Origin: DASPSM01 sp036008465
Lineage (GTDB): Bacteria; Planctomycetota; Planctomycetia; Planctomycetales; Planctomycetaceae
Direction: 5' to 3'
NCBI GenBank assembly: GCA_036008465.1
Contig: DASYNP010000010.1
Location: 1-64,000 of the forward strand
DNA: 64,000 nucleotides
A model generated the notes under the pieces. That model did no database searches. It was given only the letters and a program-made list of their open reading frames with translations, and was not told where the DNA came from. This document shows positions 7,728 through 17,036 of this stretch, in pieces. Every line of letters starts with the position of its first letter. The stretch's first letter is position 1. Made by a program: the position numbers and the translations under genes.

Positions 7728-8405
7728 TTAACCTTGCTCTTCACTCGGCTTGTCTTTGCTCGGCTTTTCATTCAGACCCTCGTCGGTGGGCTTGTCTTGA
7801 TTACTCGGAGCCATCCCCTGGCGTTTGGTCCAAAGTCGTTGAAACATATTTCGAGCCTCGGCCAGCCGCCAGCGAATCGTGGCTTCCTTACGGTTGAGGA
7901 TGGCGGCGATTTCCGAAGTCGAGAAGTTTTCCATATCCCGCAGGATCAAAACCGTCCGGTACTTTTCCGGAACCTGCGTCAGAACGAGTTCTACTTCCTG
8001 CCGAGTGTCCAGATCCCCTCGCGGGTCGGCGACCTGCGGGTCTGAATTGCCGGAACTCCAATAGTCGGTAAACAGAGCCAACTTTCCCCGTCGGCGGCGT
8101 CGGCGGAGGTGATCAAAGGTCAAATTCACGCCGATCCTGAACAACCACGGTCCGAACCGGCGGGACGGATCAAACTGATCGAACCGGACGTACGCCCGCA
8201 GAAAGGTTTCCTGCGCAAGGTCTTTTGCCAGTTCGATATCCGACACAAAACGGAGGATCACGCGGACCAGCCGGCGCTCGTACCGCTGCACCAAAGTGCC
8301 GAAGGCCTCGCGGTTTCCGCGGCGCGCGTCCTCCACCAGCCGAGCGTCACTAATCCCGGCTGAGTCCTGCTGGGGACTGCTCGTGAAGAGTTCGGAGTCC
8401 GACAT
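7728..8405 (-). CDS. RNA polymerase ECF-type sigma factor
   Basis: A 225-residue sigma-70 family protein. Region 2 lies at about 36-103 (DLAQETFLRAY, then FGPWLFRIGVNLTFDHLRRRRRR), and region 4 at about 137-190 (VPEKYRTVLILRDMENFSTSEIAAILNRKEATIRWRL-type helix-turn-helix; note the unusual ATIRWRL where ATVKSRL is common). A polar C-terminal tail is rich in Lys, Glu and Pro. The ATG at 8403-8405 has AGGAAG six bases upstream. The anti-sigma gene follows immediately. The target regulon is unknown. Confidence 0.92.
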   Translation of the reverse strand: MSDSELFTSSPQQDSAGISDARLVEDARRGNREAFGTLVQRYERRLVRVILRFVSDIELAKDLAQETFLRAYVRFDQFDPSRRFGPWLFRIGVNLTFDHLRRRRRRGKLALFTDYWSSGNSDPQVADPRGDLDTRQEVELVLTQVPEKYRTVLILRDMENFSTSEIAAILNRKEATIRWRLAEARNMFQRLWTKRQGMAPSNQDKPTDEGLNEKPSKDKPSEEQG

Positions 8406-8789
8406 CAGCTTCCTGTCGGACCGGCTAGCTTGAAGGGTTCGCATACCATTAGGACCTACGAACCCCAAACTGCCGGCGTTGGGGCAATCCGCGTGCGGAG
8501 GCCCGGATCTCGCCAATCCGCGCCCGAAGACCTTCGCAATTCTACGCATTCGCCCGAGGCGGCGACCAGCCGTTTTTGTTGCGGGCCAGCCACGTCACGG
8601 TGTTATCGGGTCCATGCAGCCAGCCTGCATGAGCCGCCTGCGGCGGGGTGCTTACCTTGTGCGCGACTCTACAAGATGCGAAACGCTTGAAACCCTACGC
8701 CGCGTTCCCCAAGATACCGCATGGTCTACGCGTTGGCGGCCAGGGTGCCGGCTGCCAGCCGGTTGCGCGGGTTTCGCGGGGCGATTCTT
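8406..8789. other. divergent intergenic region between sigma-factor and epimerase genes
   Basis: 384 bases without a supportable gene. They hold a small hairpin (catgcag/ctgcatg, 8613-8631) followed directly by a second GC-rich stem (gccgc/gcggc near 8633-8644). No near-consensus promoter is obvious, which is expected if the sigma gene is read from an ECF-type promoter. Confidence 0.35.
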
Positions 8790-9983
8790 ATGCAGAGGCT
8801 GCGTCCGGGCATTGTGCTGGTTTTTGTCGCGGCTCTCGCCGGTTGCGAAACGAATGCCCCGCCGGCGCCCACGCCAGTGAAAAAATCGAGCGAGGCTGAC
8901 GCGCATCCCCCGGAACCACACGTGCGCATTCAATCCGAGCCTTTCGGCGATTCGAAAGACGGATTGCCGATCACGCGTTACCTGTTGTCGAACGACAGGG
9001 GGATGGCCGTTTCGATCATCGACTATGGCGCGGCCGTCACCGAGATTGACTTTCCCGATCGCAACAAGAAGACAGCCAATATCACATTGGGATTCCCCAC
9101 GGTCGACGGCTACCTGAGCAGCAAGCAGCCGTACTTCGGACCGATTTGCGGCCGCTACGCCAATCGCATCGCCAAGGGGAAGTTTAAGCTCAATGGGAAG
9201 GAATACACGTTGGCGATCAACGATCCGCCTAACACTCTTCATGGCGGAGTGAAGTCGTTCAGCCATGTCGTCTGGCACTCGAAGCCGGTGACGCCGCCTT
9301 CGGACGGGAAGTCGGCCGGCGTCGAGCTGATGTACGAGAGTCGCGACGGCGAAGAGGGTTACCCGGGCGCGGTGAAAACGACGGTGATCTACACGCTCAC
9401 CGATACGAACGAGCTGCGGATCGACTATCGTGCGGTCTCGGCCGCACCGACTGTGATCAACCTGACCAGCCATATCTATTGGAATCTGCACGGCGCCGGA
9501 ACTCGCGAGGTGCTCGACCACACACTAATGCTCAACGCCGACCGCTTCCTTCCGGTCGACGATACTCTGATCCCGACGGGCGAACTGAAACCCGTTAAAG
9601 GCTCGGCGATGGATTTCTTGTCCCCGACGAAGATCGGCGCACGCCTCAAAGAGGTCGACGGGGGCGGGGGTCTCAAGGGCTACGATCACTGCTACGCGCT
9701 CAATGAGCGCAAGGATCCACTCAAGGAGGTCGCGGTTCGAGTCGAGGATCCTGAATCCGGGCGGGTTCTGGAAATCCTGACCACCGAGCCAGGCGTGCAG
9801 TTCTACACGGGAAATCAACTCTCGGGGAAACCGGACGACGGAGGATTCAAGCCCTACACCGGGTTGTGTCTCGAGTGTCAACATTATCCCGACTCGCCCA
9901 ACCGGCCGTCGTTTCCCAGCACGCTTCTCGACCCGAACAAGCCCTACACGCAAACGACGATCTATCGATTCTCGGTGAAGTAA
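8790..9983 (+). CDS. aldose 1-epimerase (mutarotase), lipoprotein
   Basis: A GalM-family enzyme that interconverts alpha and beta anomers of aldoses. The 397-residue form starts at the ATG at 8790, with a short basic n-region, a hydrophobic stretch and a lipobox AALAGC (Cys19). This places it at the outer face of a membrane rather than in the cytosol like E. coli GalM. Family signatures include FGPICGRYANRIAKGKF, NTLHGG (catalytic-type His), LTSHIYWNLHG (second His) and a C-terminal LCLECQHYPDSPN with the catalytic-type Glu. It is followed 27 bases later by the DUF1992 gene, possibly in the same transcript. Confidence 0.92.
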   Translation: MQRLRPGIVLVFVAALAGCETNAPPAPTPVKKSSEADAHPPEPHVRIQSEPFGDSKDGLPITRYLLSNDRGMAVSIIDYGAAVTEIDFPDRNKKTANITLGFPTVDGYLSSKQPYFGPICGRYANRIAKGKFKLNGKEYTLAINDPPNTLHGGVKSFSHVVWHSKPVTPPSDGKSAGVELMYESRDGEEGYPGAVKTTVIYTLTDTNELRIDYRAVSAAPTVINLTSHIYWNLHGAGTREVLDHTLMLNADRFLPVDDTLIPTGELKPVKGSAMDFLSPTKIGARLKEVDGGGGLKGYDHCYALNERKDPLKEVAVRVEDPESGRVLEILTTEPGVQFYTGNQLSGKPDDGGFKPYTGLCLECQHYPDSPNRPSFPSTLLDPNKPYTQTTIYRFSVK

Positions 9984-10010
9984 TCTCGGCGGAAATGCCC
10001 GCGCCCGGCC

Positions 10011-10415
10011 ATGTCGCAGTCCAGGCCGAAACCACTCGAAAAATTTGAGTCGCTCGCGGAACGCAGAATCCGCGAGGCGCAGGCCGAAGGGCAGTTCGAC
10101 GCGCTTCCTGGCTTCGGCAAGCCGATCCCCGATCTGGACGGCCCGGACGACGAGAACTGGTGGATCAAGAACAAGCTGCGGCAAGAGGGGCTGGTGATTC
10201 TGCCGCCCATTCTCGAAGCGCGTCGCGACATCGAAAAGACGCTTGAGGCCGTCCAATCGATGCGCAGCGAACACCAAGTCCGCCGTGCGATCGACGCCCT
10301 CAACGAGCGGATTCGGGCGGCTCACTTCTCGCCTGCCGGCGGACCGGCCGATGGCGTCAGGCCGGTCGATGTGGACGCGACCGTCGCCAATTGGCGAGCC
10401 GAAAGGCTTGATTAA
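10011..10415 (+). CDS. DUF1992 (DnaJ-C28 conserved domain) protein
   Basis: 134 residues that match the DnaJ homologue subfamily C member 28 conserved domain. A helical ERRIREAQAEGQFDALPGFGKPI block (near residues 17-38) is followed by WWIKNKLRQEGL and LPPILEARRDIEK. Bacterial members lack the J domain and have no firm function. The gene follows the epimerase gene closely on the same strand. It is cytosolic, with no signal peptide. Confidence 0.9.
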   Translation: MSQSRPKPLEKFESLAERRIREAQAEGQFDALPGFGKPIPDLDGPDDENWWIKNKLRQEGLVILPPILEARRDIEKTLEAVQSMRSEHQVRRAIDALNERIRAAHFSPAGGPADGVRPVDVDATVANWRAERLD

Positions 10416-10641
10416 CGTCTCTTTAAACTGACGTTGCGGCCACGGGCTAGCGCGAGTAGACTCCCGCCGAAACGAGCGTCCCGGGTGCCGCTGGGACGGT
10501 CATCCGCGTATCTGCGCGCGACATCTCCTGTCTCCAGATTCCTTCGATAACGGGACGCGTTCATTTGTGGGCCATCGGCCGTACGGTCGAACTACATGAT
10601 CGCGCGCCGCGAATTGTCGCCGCCTTTTTAAAGGGACACAC

Positions 10642-11562
10642 GTGATCGGGGCACGCCTGGTTCGACAATGGCGCGACTTTCAGCTCGCGCGCCGAACGCC
10701 GCGCCCCAACCTCGCCGGCATCTACGCGCAGGCCCGAGGGGGAACCAACTTCATTGCAGCCGCGTTGCACTATCACCCCAAGATCTTTGCCGTCAACGAG
10801 CACCAGTTCGAATACCGGCGTCGGATCTCCGCCGTCTTCGACGAAGGCTCGGTGTTTCGAGCCGACGGGCGCCAAGACAAGCGCATCGATCAAATTCGCG
10901 TCGTCCTCTATAACAAGATGCAGGAATTCGATCCGGTTTTGTGGGATCCCCGCTCGGAGTTTCCGGCCGGCAGCCGGTTTATCGTCTACTTGCGCAATCC
11001 CGTGCGCGTGCATCTGTCGCGGGAATCGTACCGTCGGCGACACAAGCCGCGTCGCGTGGAATGGGTCGACAGCCGGCAGAATTTCTCGAGGCTGCTCTCT
11101 GAGACGCAAGAAATTCTCGAAACGCACGAAACCTTGCGGTCGCGCTTTCCCAGCTTGCTTTTGGCCCACGAGTATTTTTGCTGCGAACACGAGCGCGTAC
11201 TGCCGCAGGTCCACGACTTCCTGGGCCTTGAGCCCATGCCGCCAGCCAAACCGCGCGATTTCCTCAAGCACTGCGGGAAGTGCGGTCGGAATTTCACCGT
11301 CATCGAGCAGGACAAACAGCAGTGGCTGGCCTGTCCGCGACATGGCCGACCGGTCATGGGCTGCGGCCGTTTCAATCCGCTGCGGCCACTCGATCGGGAT
11401 GGAGTTCTCGACGAGTCGTGGAAGGCAGCGCCCGACGTCGGGACAATGATCACCGAAGTTCGGCGGGTTCTCGGCGATGGTCTGGCCGACTACTTCTGGA
11501 ACGGCGACTACAGCGCGAACCTGCCGGACGCCGGCTCGATCGCTCTCAAGCGAGCGGCCTGA
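10642..11562 (+). CDS. sulfotransferase-like protein with C-terminal zinc-ribbon insert
   Basis: 306 residues with a GTG start and AAAGGG about 8 bases upstream. An ARGGTNFIAAALHYHPKIF segment (31-49) resembles the PAPS 5'-phosphosulfate loop region followed by the first helix. FIVYLRNPVRVHLSRESY (113-130) resembles the 3'-phosphate-binding motif with Arg and Ser. After the core, a Cys/His cluster (Cys211, Cys214, Cys231, His234, Cys241) looks like an inserted zinc ribbon, which is unusual in this superfamily. The protein probably transfers sulfate to a glycan or another acceptor. Without a search, a related P-loop transferase remains possible. Confidence 0.7.
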   Translation: MIGARLVRQWRDFQLARRTPRPNLAGIYAQARGGTNFIAAALHYHPKIFAVNEHQFEYRRRISAVFDEGSVFRADGRQDKRIDQIRVVLYNKMQEFDPVLWDPRSEFPAGSRFIVYLRNPVRVHLSRESYRRRHKPRRVEWVDSRQNFSRLLSETQEILETHETLRSRFPSLLLAHEYFCCEHERVLPQVHDFLGLEPMPPAKPRDFLKHCGKCGRNFTVIEQDKQQWLACPRHGRPVMGCGRFNPLRPLDRDGVLDESWKAAPDVGTMITEVRRVLGDGLADYFWNGDYSANLPDAGSIALKRAA

Positions 11563-11775
11563 TTGGCTCCTCTCCGCTTGCTCACAACTGCGCGGCAACA
11601 ACGAGTCTGACGTCGCGCGCACTCTTCCGGCCGTTCGGTGGACCGTCGCAGTCGGTTGCCGTTATCATAACCGCGTTTAATTGCTTCCGGCCCGCACGCC
11701 ACGTGCGCGTCGGTTCCCGCGCTACCAAGTCCGAGAATCTGCCGCGGACTGCGCGCCTCGCGACGAGACCACTCA

Positions 11776-12963
11776 ATGAAGATCCATGAATACCAGGGAA
11801 AGCAGCTGCTTGCGGCCGCAAAAATCGCCGTGCCGCGCGGTTTCATCGTCGAATCGCCTGAAGCGGCTGCGCAGGCGTTTCGCGATCTGGGCGGAGCCAT
11901 CGCTGTCGTAAAGTCGCAGATTCACGCGGGCGGCCGCGGCAAGGGACGCTTCAAGGAGTATCCCGAGCAGGCCGGCGTGGTGCTGGTGAAATCGGCCGAA
12001 GAGACCGCGCAAAACGCCAGCCGCATGCTCGGCAAAACGCTCGTAACCAAACAGACGGGTCCGGTCGGCAAGACGGTCAACGTGCTGCTGGTTGAGGAAG
12101 GGCTCAAAATCGCTCGCGAGCTTTACTTGGGCGTGGTGGTCGATCGGGCCGCCGGCGGTCCCGTGCTCATCATGTCGTCGGAAGGCGGGACCGAGATTGA
12201 GGAGGTCGCCGCCCGCTCGCCCGAAAAAATCCTCCGCGAGCCGGTCGACTCCGGATATGGGCTTTTTGCCTACCAGGTGACCAAACTGGGTTACAAGCTG
12301 GGACTGACAGCCAACGCGATTAAGAGCGCTCACAAATTTCTGCCGCAAGTCGCCCGATTCTTCATCGACAACGATTGCTCGCTCACGGAGATCAATCCAC
12401 TCGTGGTGACCGAGGCCGGCGACTTGATCGCCCTCGATGCAAAGATGACTTTCGACGACAACGCGATGTTCCGTCATAAGCCGTTCGAGGCGCTGCGTGA
12501 CCTCTCCGAGGAGGACGACTCGGAAATTCGGGCCGCGGCGGCCGGGCTCAGTTACGTGAAGCTCGACGGCAACATCGGCTGCCTGGTCAACGGCGCCGGC
12601 CTGGCGATGAGCACGATGGACTTGATCAAGCTGCACGGCGGCGAGCCGGCGAATTTTCTCGACGTTGGCGGCGGCGCCAACGTCGATCAGGTCACCGAGG
12701 CCTTTCGCATCATTCTCGCGGACAAGCATGTTCGCGCGGTCTTGGTGAACATCTTCGGCGGCATCATGAAATGCGACACGATCGTCACCGCGCTTTTGGG
12801 CGCGTACGAAAAGGTTGGCTTCAACGTGCCACTCGTCGTGCGGCTGGAAGGAACGAACGTCGAGCTCGCGCGGAAGATGCTCTCAGAGAGTGGCCGTCCA
12901 ATCATCGCGGCCACGGACCTGACCGACGCAGCCAAAAAGGTCGTCGCGACGCTGAGCGCCTGA
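11776..12963 (+). CDS. sucC: succinyl-CoA synthetase (ADP-forming) beta subunit
   Basis: The ATP-grasp subunit of the TCA-cycle enzyme that makes ATP from succinyl-CoA. 395 residues, as usual. It begins MKIHEYQGKQLL, has the KSQIHAGGRGKGRFKE nucleotide-binding loop, and LTEINPLVVTEAGDLIALDAKMTFDDNA. The C-terminal CoA-ligase half has LDVGGGANVDQVTEAF and NIFGGIMKCDTI. It pairs with sucD downstream, after a spacer that contains a large inverted repeat. Confidence 0.97.
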   Translation: MKIHEYQGKQLLAAAKIAVPRGFIVESPEAAAQAFRDLGGAIAVVKSQIHAGGRGKGRFKEYPEQAGVVLVKSAEETAQNASRMLGKTLVTKQTGPVGKTVNVLLVEEGLKIARELYLGVVVDRAAGGPVLIMSSEGGTEIEEVAARSPEKILREPVDSGYGLFAYQVTKLGYKLGLTANAIKSAHKFLPQVARFFIDNDCSLTEINPLVVTEAGDLIALDAKMTFDDNAMFRHKPFEALRDLSEEDDSEIRAAAAGLSYVKLDGNIGCLVNGAGLAMSTMDLIKLHGGEPANFLDVGGGANVDQVTEAFRIILADKHVRAVLVNIFGGIMKCDTIVTALLGAYEKVGFNVPLVVRLEGTNVELARKMLSESGRPIIAATDLTDAAKKVVATLSA

Positions 12964-13010
12964 GTTTCGACGTCGATTCCCCGATCGAGCCGCACACCAA
13001 TCCGTAAAGT

Positions 13011-13119
13011 CCGAAGCACGAATGACGAAGGAATGACTTAATGACCGAAGCACGAATGAGACGCACTAAGATTCGGGCTTAGGGCTTCGTGCTTCCTTCG
13101 TCATTCGGATTTCGTGCTT
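13011..13119. repeat. inverted repeat in the sucC-sucD spacer
   Basis: A 14-base perfect arm (13019-13032 cgaatgacgaagga) pairs with 13094-13107. A shorter alternative pairing (13048-13056 with 13088-13096) uses a second copy of gaagcacga. The spacer is built from variants of 'cgaagcacgaatgac' in both orientations, which looks like a dispersed intergenic repeat rather than unique sequence. It could form a hairpin between the two cistrons and tune their ratio. Confidence 0.6.
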
Positions 13120-13136
13120 AAGAGAATTTTGATTTC

Positions 13137-14015
<879 letters not shown>

Positions 14016-14095
14016 TTGGCGTCGGGACCAGCGGATTTTCGGGAACGCGTGTATGAAGTGCGCGAATCCCTCATTCGGTCGCACCGCGGCTCCGC

Positions 14096-15235
14096 ATGCA
14101 ATACCGCATCCCGTTCAATAAGCCGTTCCTCGTCGGACGCGAGCTGGATTACATCGCGCAGGCCGTGGCGCTCGGCAACCTGGCCGGAGACGGGCATTTC
14201 TCGCAGTCGTGCTGCCGGCTGCTGGAGCAGCGGCTGAGCATTCCGCGCGTGATGCTCACGCCCTCTTGTACGGCAGCCCTCGAGATGGCGGCCTTGCTCT
14301 GCGACCTCGAGCCGGGCGATGAGGTCATTCTGCCCTCTTTCACGTTCGTCTCCACAGCGAGCGCGTTCGTTCGCGTCGGCGCGCGGCCTGTCTTCGTCGA
14401 TATCCGGCCCGAAACGCTCAACCTCGACGAAAATCTGATCGAGGCCGCCATCACCGAACGAACGAAAGCGATCGTCGCCGTGCACTACGCGGGGGTCGCC
14501 TGTGAGATGGATCGCATCCTGTCGATCGCCCGCGCGCATCGGCTCTTGGTCGTGGAAGACGCGGCCCAGGGGGTGAACGCGTTTTACCGCGGCAAGGCGC
14601 TCGGCTCGCTCGGCGATCTCGGCTGCTACAGTTTTCACGAGACCAAGAATTTCATTTCGGGTGAGGGAGGAGCGATCTGCGTCAATCGCCCCGCCCTGAT
14701 CGAGCGGGCCGAGATTCTCCGCGACAAGGGGACCAATCGCCAGAAATTCTTCCGCGGCCAGGTCGACAAATATACGTGGGTCGACGTCGGCTCGGCCTAC
14801 GTCCCCTGCGAATTGATCGGGGCCTTTTTGTTCGGCCAACTCGAGATGATGGAGGCGATTTCCGAGCGCCGGCGCCAGATCTACGAGTACTACCGGCAAG
14901 GTTTCGAGCCGCTGGCCGCAGAGGGCTTGGTGCGGCTGCCGTACGTGCCAGCAGAGTGCACGACGAATTACCATCTTTTCTACTTGCTGACGCGCGACCC
15001 CGCGACGCGCGACGGATTGCTGGCTCATTTGAACTCGCGCGGAATCGGTGCGGTGTTCCACTATGTGCCGCTGCATTCCTCTCCGATGGGTCGCAAGTTG
15101 GGGTGCGACACGCGCGAGCTACCGGTGACCGATTCGGCCAGCGCGTGCCTGATCCGCTTGCCGTTTTACTACACGATTACGGAGGACGAGCAGGCCGAGG
15201 TCGTTCGGGAAATCGCGGGTTATTTCGGAAGGTAA
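14096..15235 (+). CDS. DegT/DnrJ/EryC1 sugar aminotransferase (WecE-like)
   Basis: A PLP enzyme of the type that makes dTDP-4-amino-4,6-dideoxygalactose from a 4-keto sugar. It starts IPFNKPFLVGRELDYI with GNLAGDGHFS, as in WecE/RffA. It has VEDAAQGVNAFYRGKALGSLGDLG, and SFHETKN carries the PLP lysine (Lys184) followed by GEGGA. 379 residues is normal for the family. The DNA beside it encodes a GT2 glycosyltransferase and methyltransferases on the opposite strand, so a role in a surface or lipid-linked glycan is likely. The exact sugar nucleotide is not readable from sequence. Confidence 0.88.
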   Translation: MQYRIPFNKPFLVGRELDYIAQAVALGNLAGDGHFSQSCCRLLEQRLSIPRVMLTPSCTAALEMAALLCDLEPGDEVILPSFTFVSTASAFVRVGARPVFVDIRPETLNLDENLIEAAITERTKAIVAVHYAGVACEMDRILSIARAHRLLVVEDAAQGVNAFYRGKALGSLGDLGCYSFHETKNFISGEGGAICVNRPALIERAEILRDKGTNRQKFFRGQVDKYTWVDVGSAYVPCELIGAFLFGQLEMMEAISERRRQIYEYYRQGFEPLAAEGLVRLPYVPAECTTNYHLFYLLTRDPATRDGLLAHLNSRGIGAVFHYVPLHSSPMGRKLGCDTRELPVTDSASACLIRLPFYYTITEDEQAEVVREIAGYFGR

Positions 15236-15276
15236 GCGAATCGCTTGGGTCGTGATGCGAGTTGTGTCGCTGGGAG

Positions 15277-15624
15277 TTAGACGCGCGGCACAGTCCGCCG
15301 AAGGTAGATATATTTTCCGCTCAAAAAGTAGAGGCAAGCCAGCAGCAACTTCCAGCCGGTGAAATCACTTCCGCAAACTAGCTCGACTGGCTTGCCGGTC
15401 TTGAAGTCGGCAGTCACCTTGTCGCTCATGCACCAATCGATTTTCACGAATATCGTGTGCTGGCCCGCCGCAAGGGCGAAACGTTGCGTCGCTCCATTGG
15501 CAATCGAGCCGACCCTGTTGCCATCAATCCAGACTGAGAATTTTCTCAGGTAGTTTAGGGACTGCGTCGTTCGGGAGATCACAAGCAGTCCCGTAGCGAC
15601 GGCTGGCGTCGTTTTCAGTGTCAT
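15277..15624 (-). CDS. small beta-rich hypothetical protein (PEGA-like repeat)
   Basis: 115 residues. The central part has the pattern VWIDGNRVGSIANGATQRF, then LAAGQHTIFVKIDWCMSD. This resembles surface/PEGA-like modules and a widespread uncharacterised family in which DG..VG.I..G....F...G.H....KIDWC is conserved. A hydrophobic stretch near residues 90-105 could anchor it. The ATG at 15622-15624 lies 16 bases after the upstream methyltransferase stop, which makes this the last gene of a four-gene operon. Confidence 0.65.
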   Translation of the reverse strand: MTLKTTPAVATGLLVISRTTQSLNYLRKFSVWIDGNRVGSIANGATQRFALAAGQHTIFVKIDWCMSDKVTADFKTGKPVELVCGSDFTGWKLLLACLYFLSGKYIYLRRTVPRV

Positions 15625-15640
15625 GTGCCGAGTCTCGGGG

Positions 15641-16330
15641 TCACCCTGAATTGGTTGGTCTGCGATAGAGCGCCCGGAAGCGGCGCACTGCGGGCGACTC
15701 GTGCTGGTCCCAAAAATCCTCGAACACAACTTGCGTCAGTCCGTGCGTCTCGAAGCAGCTCAGTTCGTCGCGCAAGAGCGGCCAGGGCATTTGCCCTTCG
15801 GGGTCGGCCGGCTCGCGGCCGCGGCAGATCGCTAACACTATGCCACCCGGTCGGGGGAAGAGTGCGAGGCGGCGAATTGCCTTCTTCCGCAATTCCGCCC
15901 CGTGCAAGACCTGCAGCGTGTAGGCCTCGAAGACGAAGTCGAACGCCCCGCTCCAGTCCGCAAAGGGATTGAGCAAATCGGCTGTCTCGTAGCGCACGGA
16001 GGTTGTCGGAAACCGTTGTCGGCACCAGGCGACGGCCGTCGGCGCCACGTCGAAAGCTGTGACGCGAAACCCTCGCGAAGCCAACAACTCGGCGTCGTCA
16101 CCCAATCCGCAGCCGACGACCAGTGCCGTCCGCCCGTCGCCGTGGATCGCCTCGCGGTCGAGCCAGTCGACCAAATTCGGGTTGGGTTTGAGATCGGCCC
16201 AAGGGACTCGGTCAGTATTGCCCTGCGCCTCCGCGTAGAGTGGCTCGAACCAGCCGATCGCGTCGCCCTGCGCTTGAGCCAGTTCGCGGGCTCGGCTGCG
16301 TTTGGCATCGGGGCTTGGGGTTTGCGACAT
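15641..16330 (-). CDS. SAM-dependent methyltransferase, thiopurine-methyltransferase-like
   Basis: 229 residues. The fold starts with W.DLKPNPNLVDWLDR (about 45-58), then the SAM site ALVVGCGLGDDAELLASRGFRVTAFDVAPTAV. This resembles TPMT-type enzymes that methylate sulfur or other soft nucleophiles. The later motif FVFEAYTLQVLH replaces the usual acidic-aromatic post-I loop. It sits 16 bases from each neighbour in the operon with the GT2 enzyme. The substrate is unknown. Glycan or small-molecule methylation are both possible. Confidence 0.78.
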   Translation of the reverse strand: MSQTPSPDAKRSRARELAQAQGDAIGWFEPLYAEAQGNTDRVPWADLKPNPNLVDWLDREAIHGDGRTALVVGCGLGDDAELLASRGFRVTAFDVAPTAVAWCRQRFPTTSVRYETADLLNPFADWSGAFDFVFEAYTLQVLHGAELRKKAIRRLALFPRPGGIVLAICRGREPADPEGQMPWPLLRDELSCFETHGLTQVVFEDFWDQHESPAVRRFRALYRRPTNSG

Positions 16331-16346
16331 CCAAGAACCGGCCGGC

Positions 16347-17036
16347 TTAAACCGGCCGCTCGCCGGGAGGTTGCGGGGTCACGTCGCGCAAATACGGGGC
16401 GAAGACGGGGCAATCGGCTGAATACGAATCGTCATGCCAGATTGCGACCAGGAATTCAAACGGCATGTAGCTGTGGTCGAGGCGCACGCGCTTACTGTAG
16501 GCGAGCGCCATCCGCAGGATCACATCCGCGTCGGCATGGAACAACTCGGGCTTGGGCCGGTCGGCCGTCGTGCTCAGAAAATCGACGACGATGGCCTGAG
16601 TCGAATGCGCCCACATGGCGTGGAGCATCTGTGAGACGAAGTCTAGGTTATCTCCCTTGAGGCGATGATTGAAGACGCCCAAGGCCACCGCCACGTCGGC
16701 GGTGAAAGCCAGAGATTCACTCGAGAGATCAGTGCATTCGAACCGCGCGCCGCGCGGCCCGAAGCGTTTGCGTCCCTCGTCCAAGAGATCGGGGCAGATG
16801 TCGATGCCGAGATAGTTGCCCTGCCAGCCGTGATCTTTTAAATATCCGAACAAGTCGCCAAATCCGCAGCCCACGTCGAGCAGGCTGCTGAACGTTGTTC
16901 CGAGCGCGTTTAAAGCAGCGGCAAACCGGACCCGCTGCCGTCCCTTGTTCCAGCCCAGCGTCGTCGGATCGTAGCCGAACTCCCGATAACGGGCTGCGTA
17001 CCGCGCGCGGGTGTCGGCTCGATCTTCCTCAAGCAT
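16347..17036 (-). CDS. class I SAM-dependent methyltransferase
   Basis: 229 residues. The SAM motif LLDVGCGFGDLFGYLKDHGW is followed by YLGIDICPDLLDEGRKRF and FECTDL. The start at 17034-17036 overlaps the glycosyltransferase stop by 8 bases, so the two are coupled. The neighbour is a membrane-anchored GT2 enzyme, so methylation of a lipid-linked sugar or capping of a glycan is a reasonable inference, but nothing in the sequence proves it. Confidence 0.8.
   Translation of the reverse strand: MLEEDRADTRARYAARYREFGYDPTTLGWNKGRQRVRFAAALNALGTTFSSLLDVGCGFGDLFGYLKDHGWQGNYLGIDICPDLLDEGRKRFGPRGARFECTDLSSESLAFTADVAVALGVFNHRLKGDNLDFVSQMLHAMWAHSTQAIVVDFLSTTADRPKPELFHADADVILRMALAYSKRVRLDHSYMPFEFLVAIWHDDSYSADCPVFAPYLRDVTPQPPGERPV

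Noticed and set aside
10561..11622. Minus-strand open frame of 353 codons opposite the sulfotransferase-like gene
   Set aside because: No recognisable fold, and the plus-strand frame has clear motifs and a ribosome-binding site.
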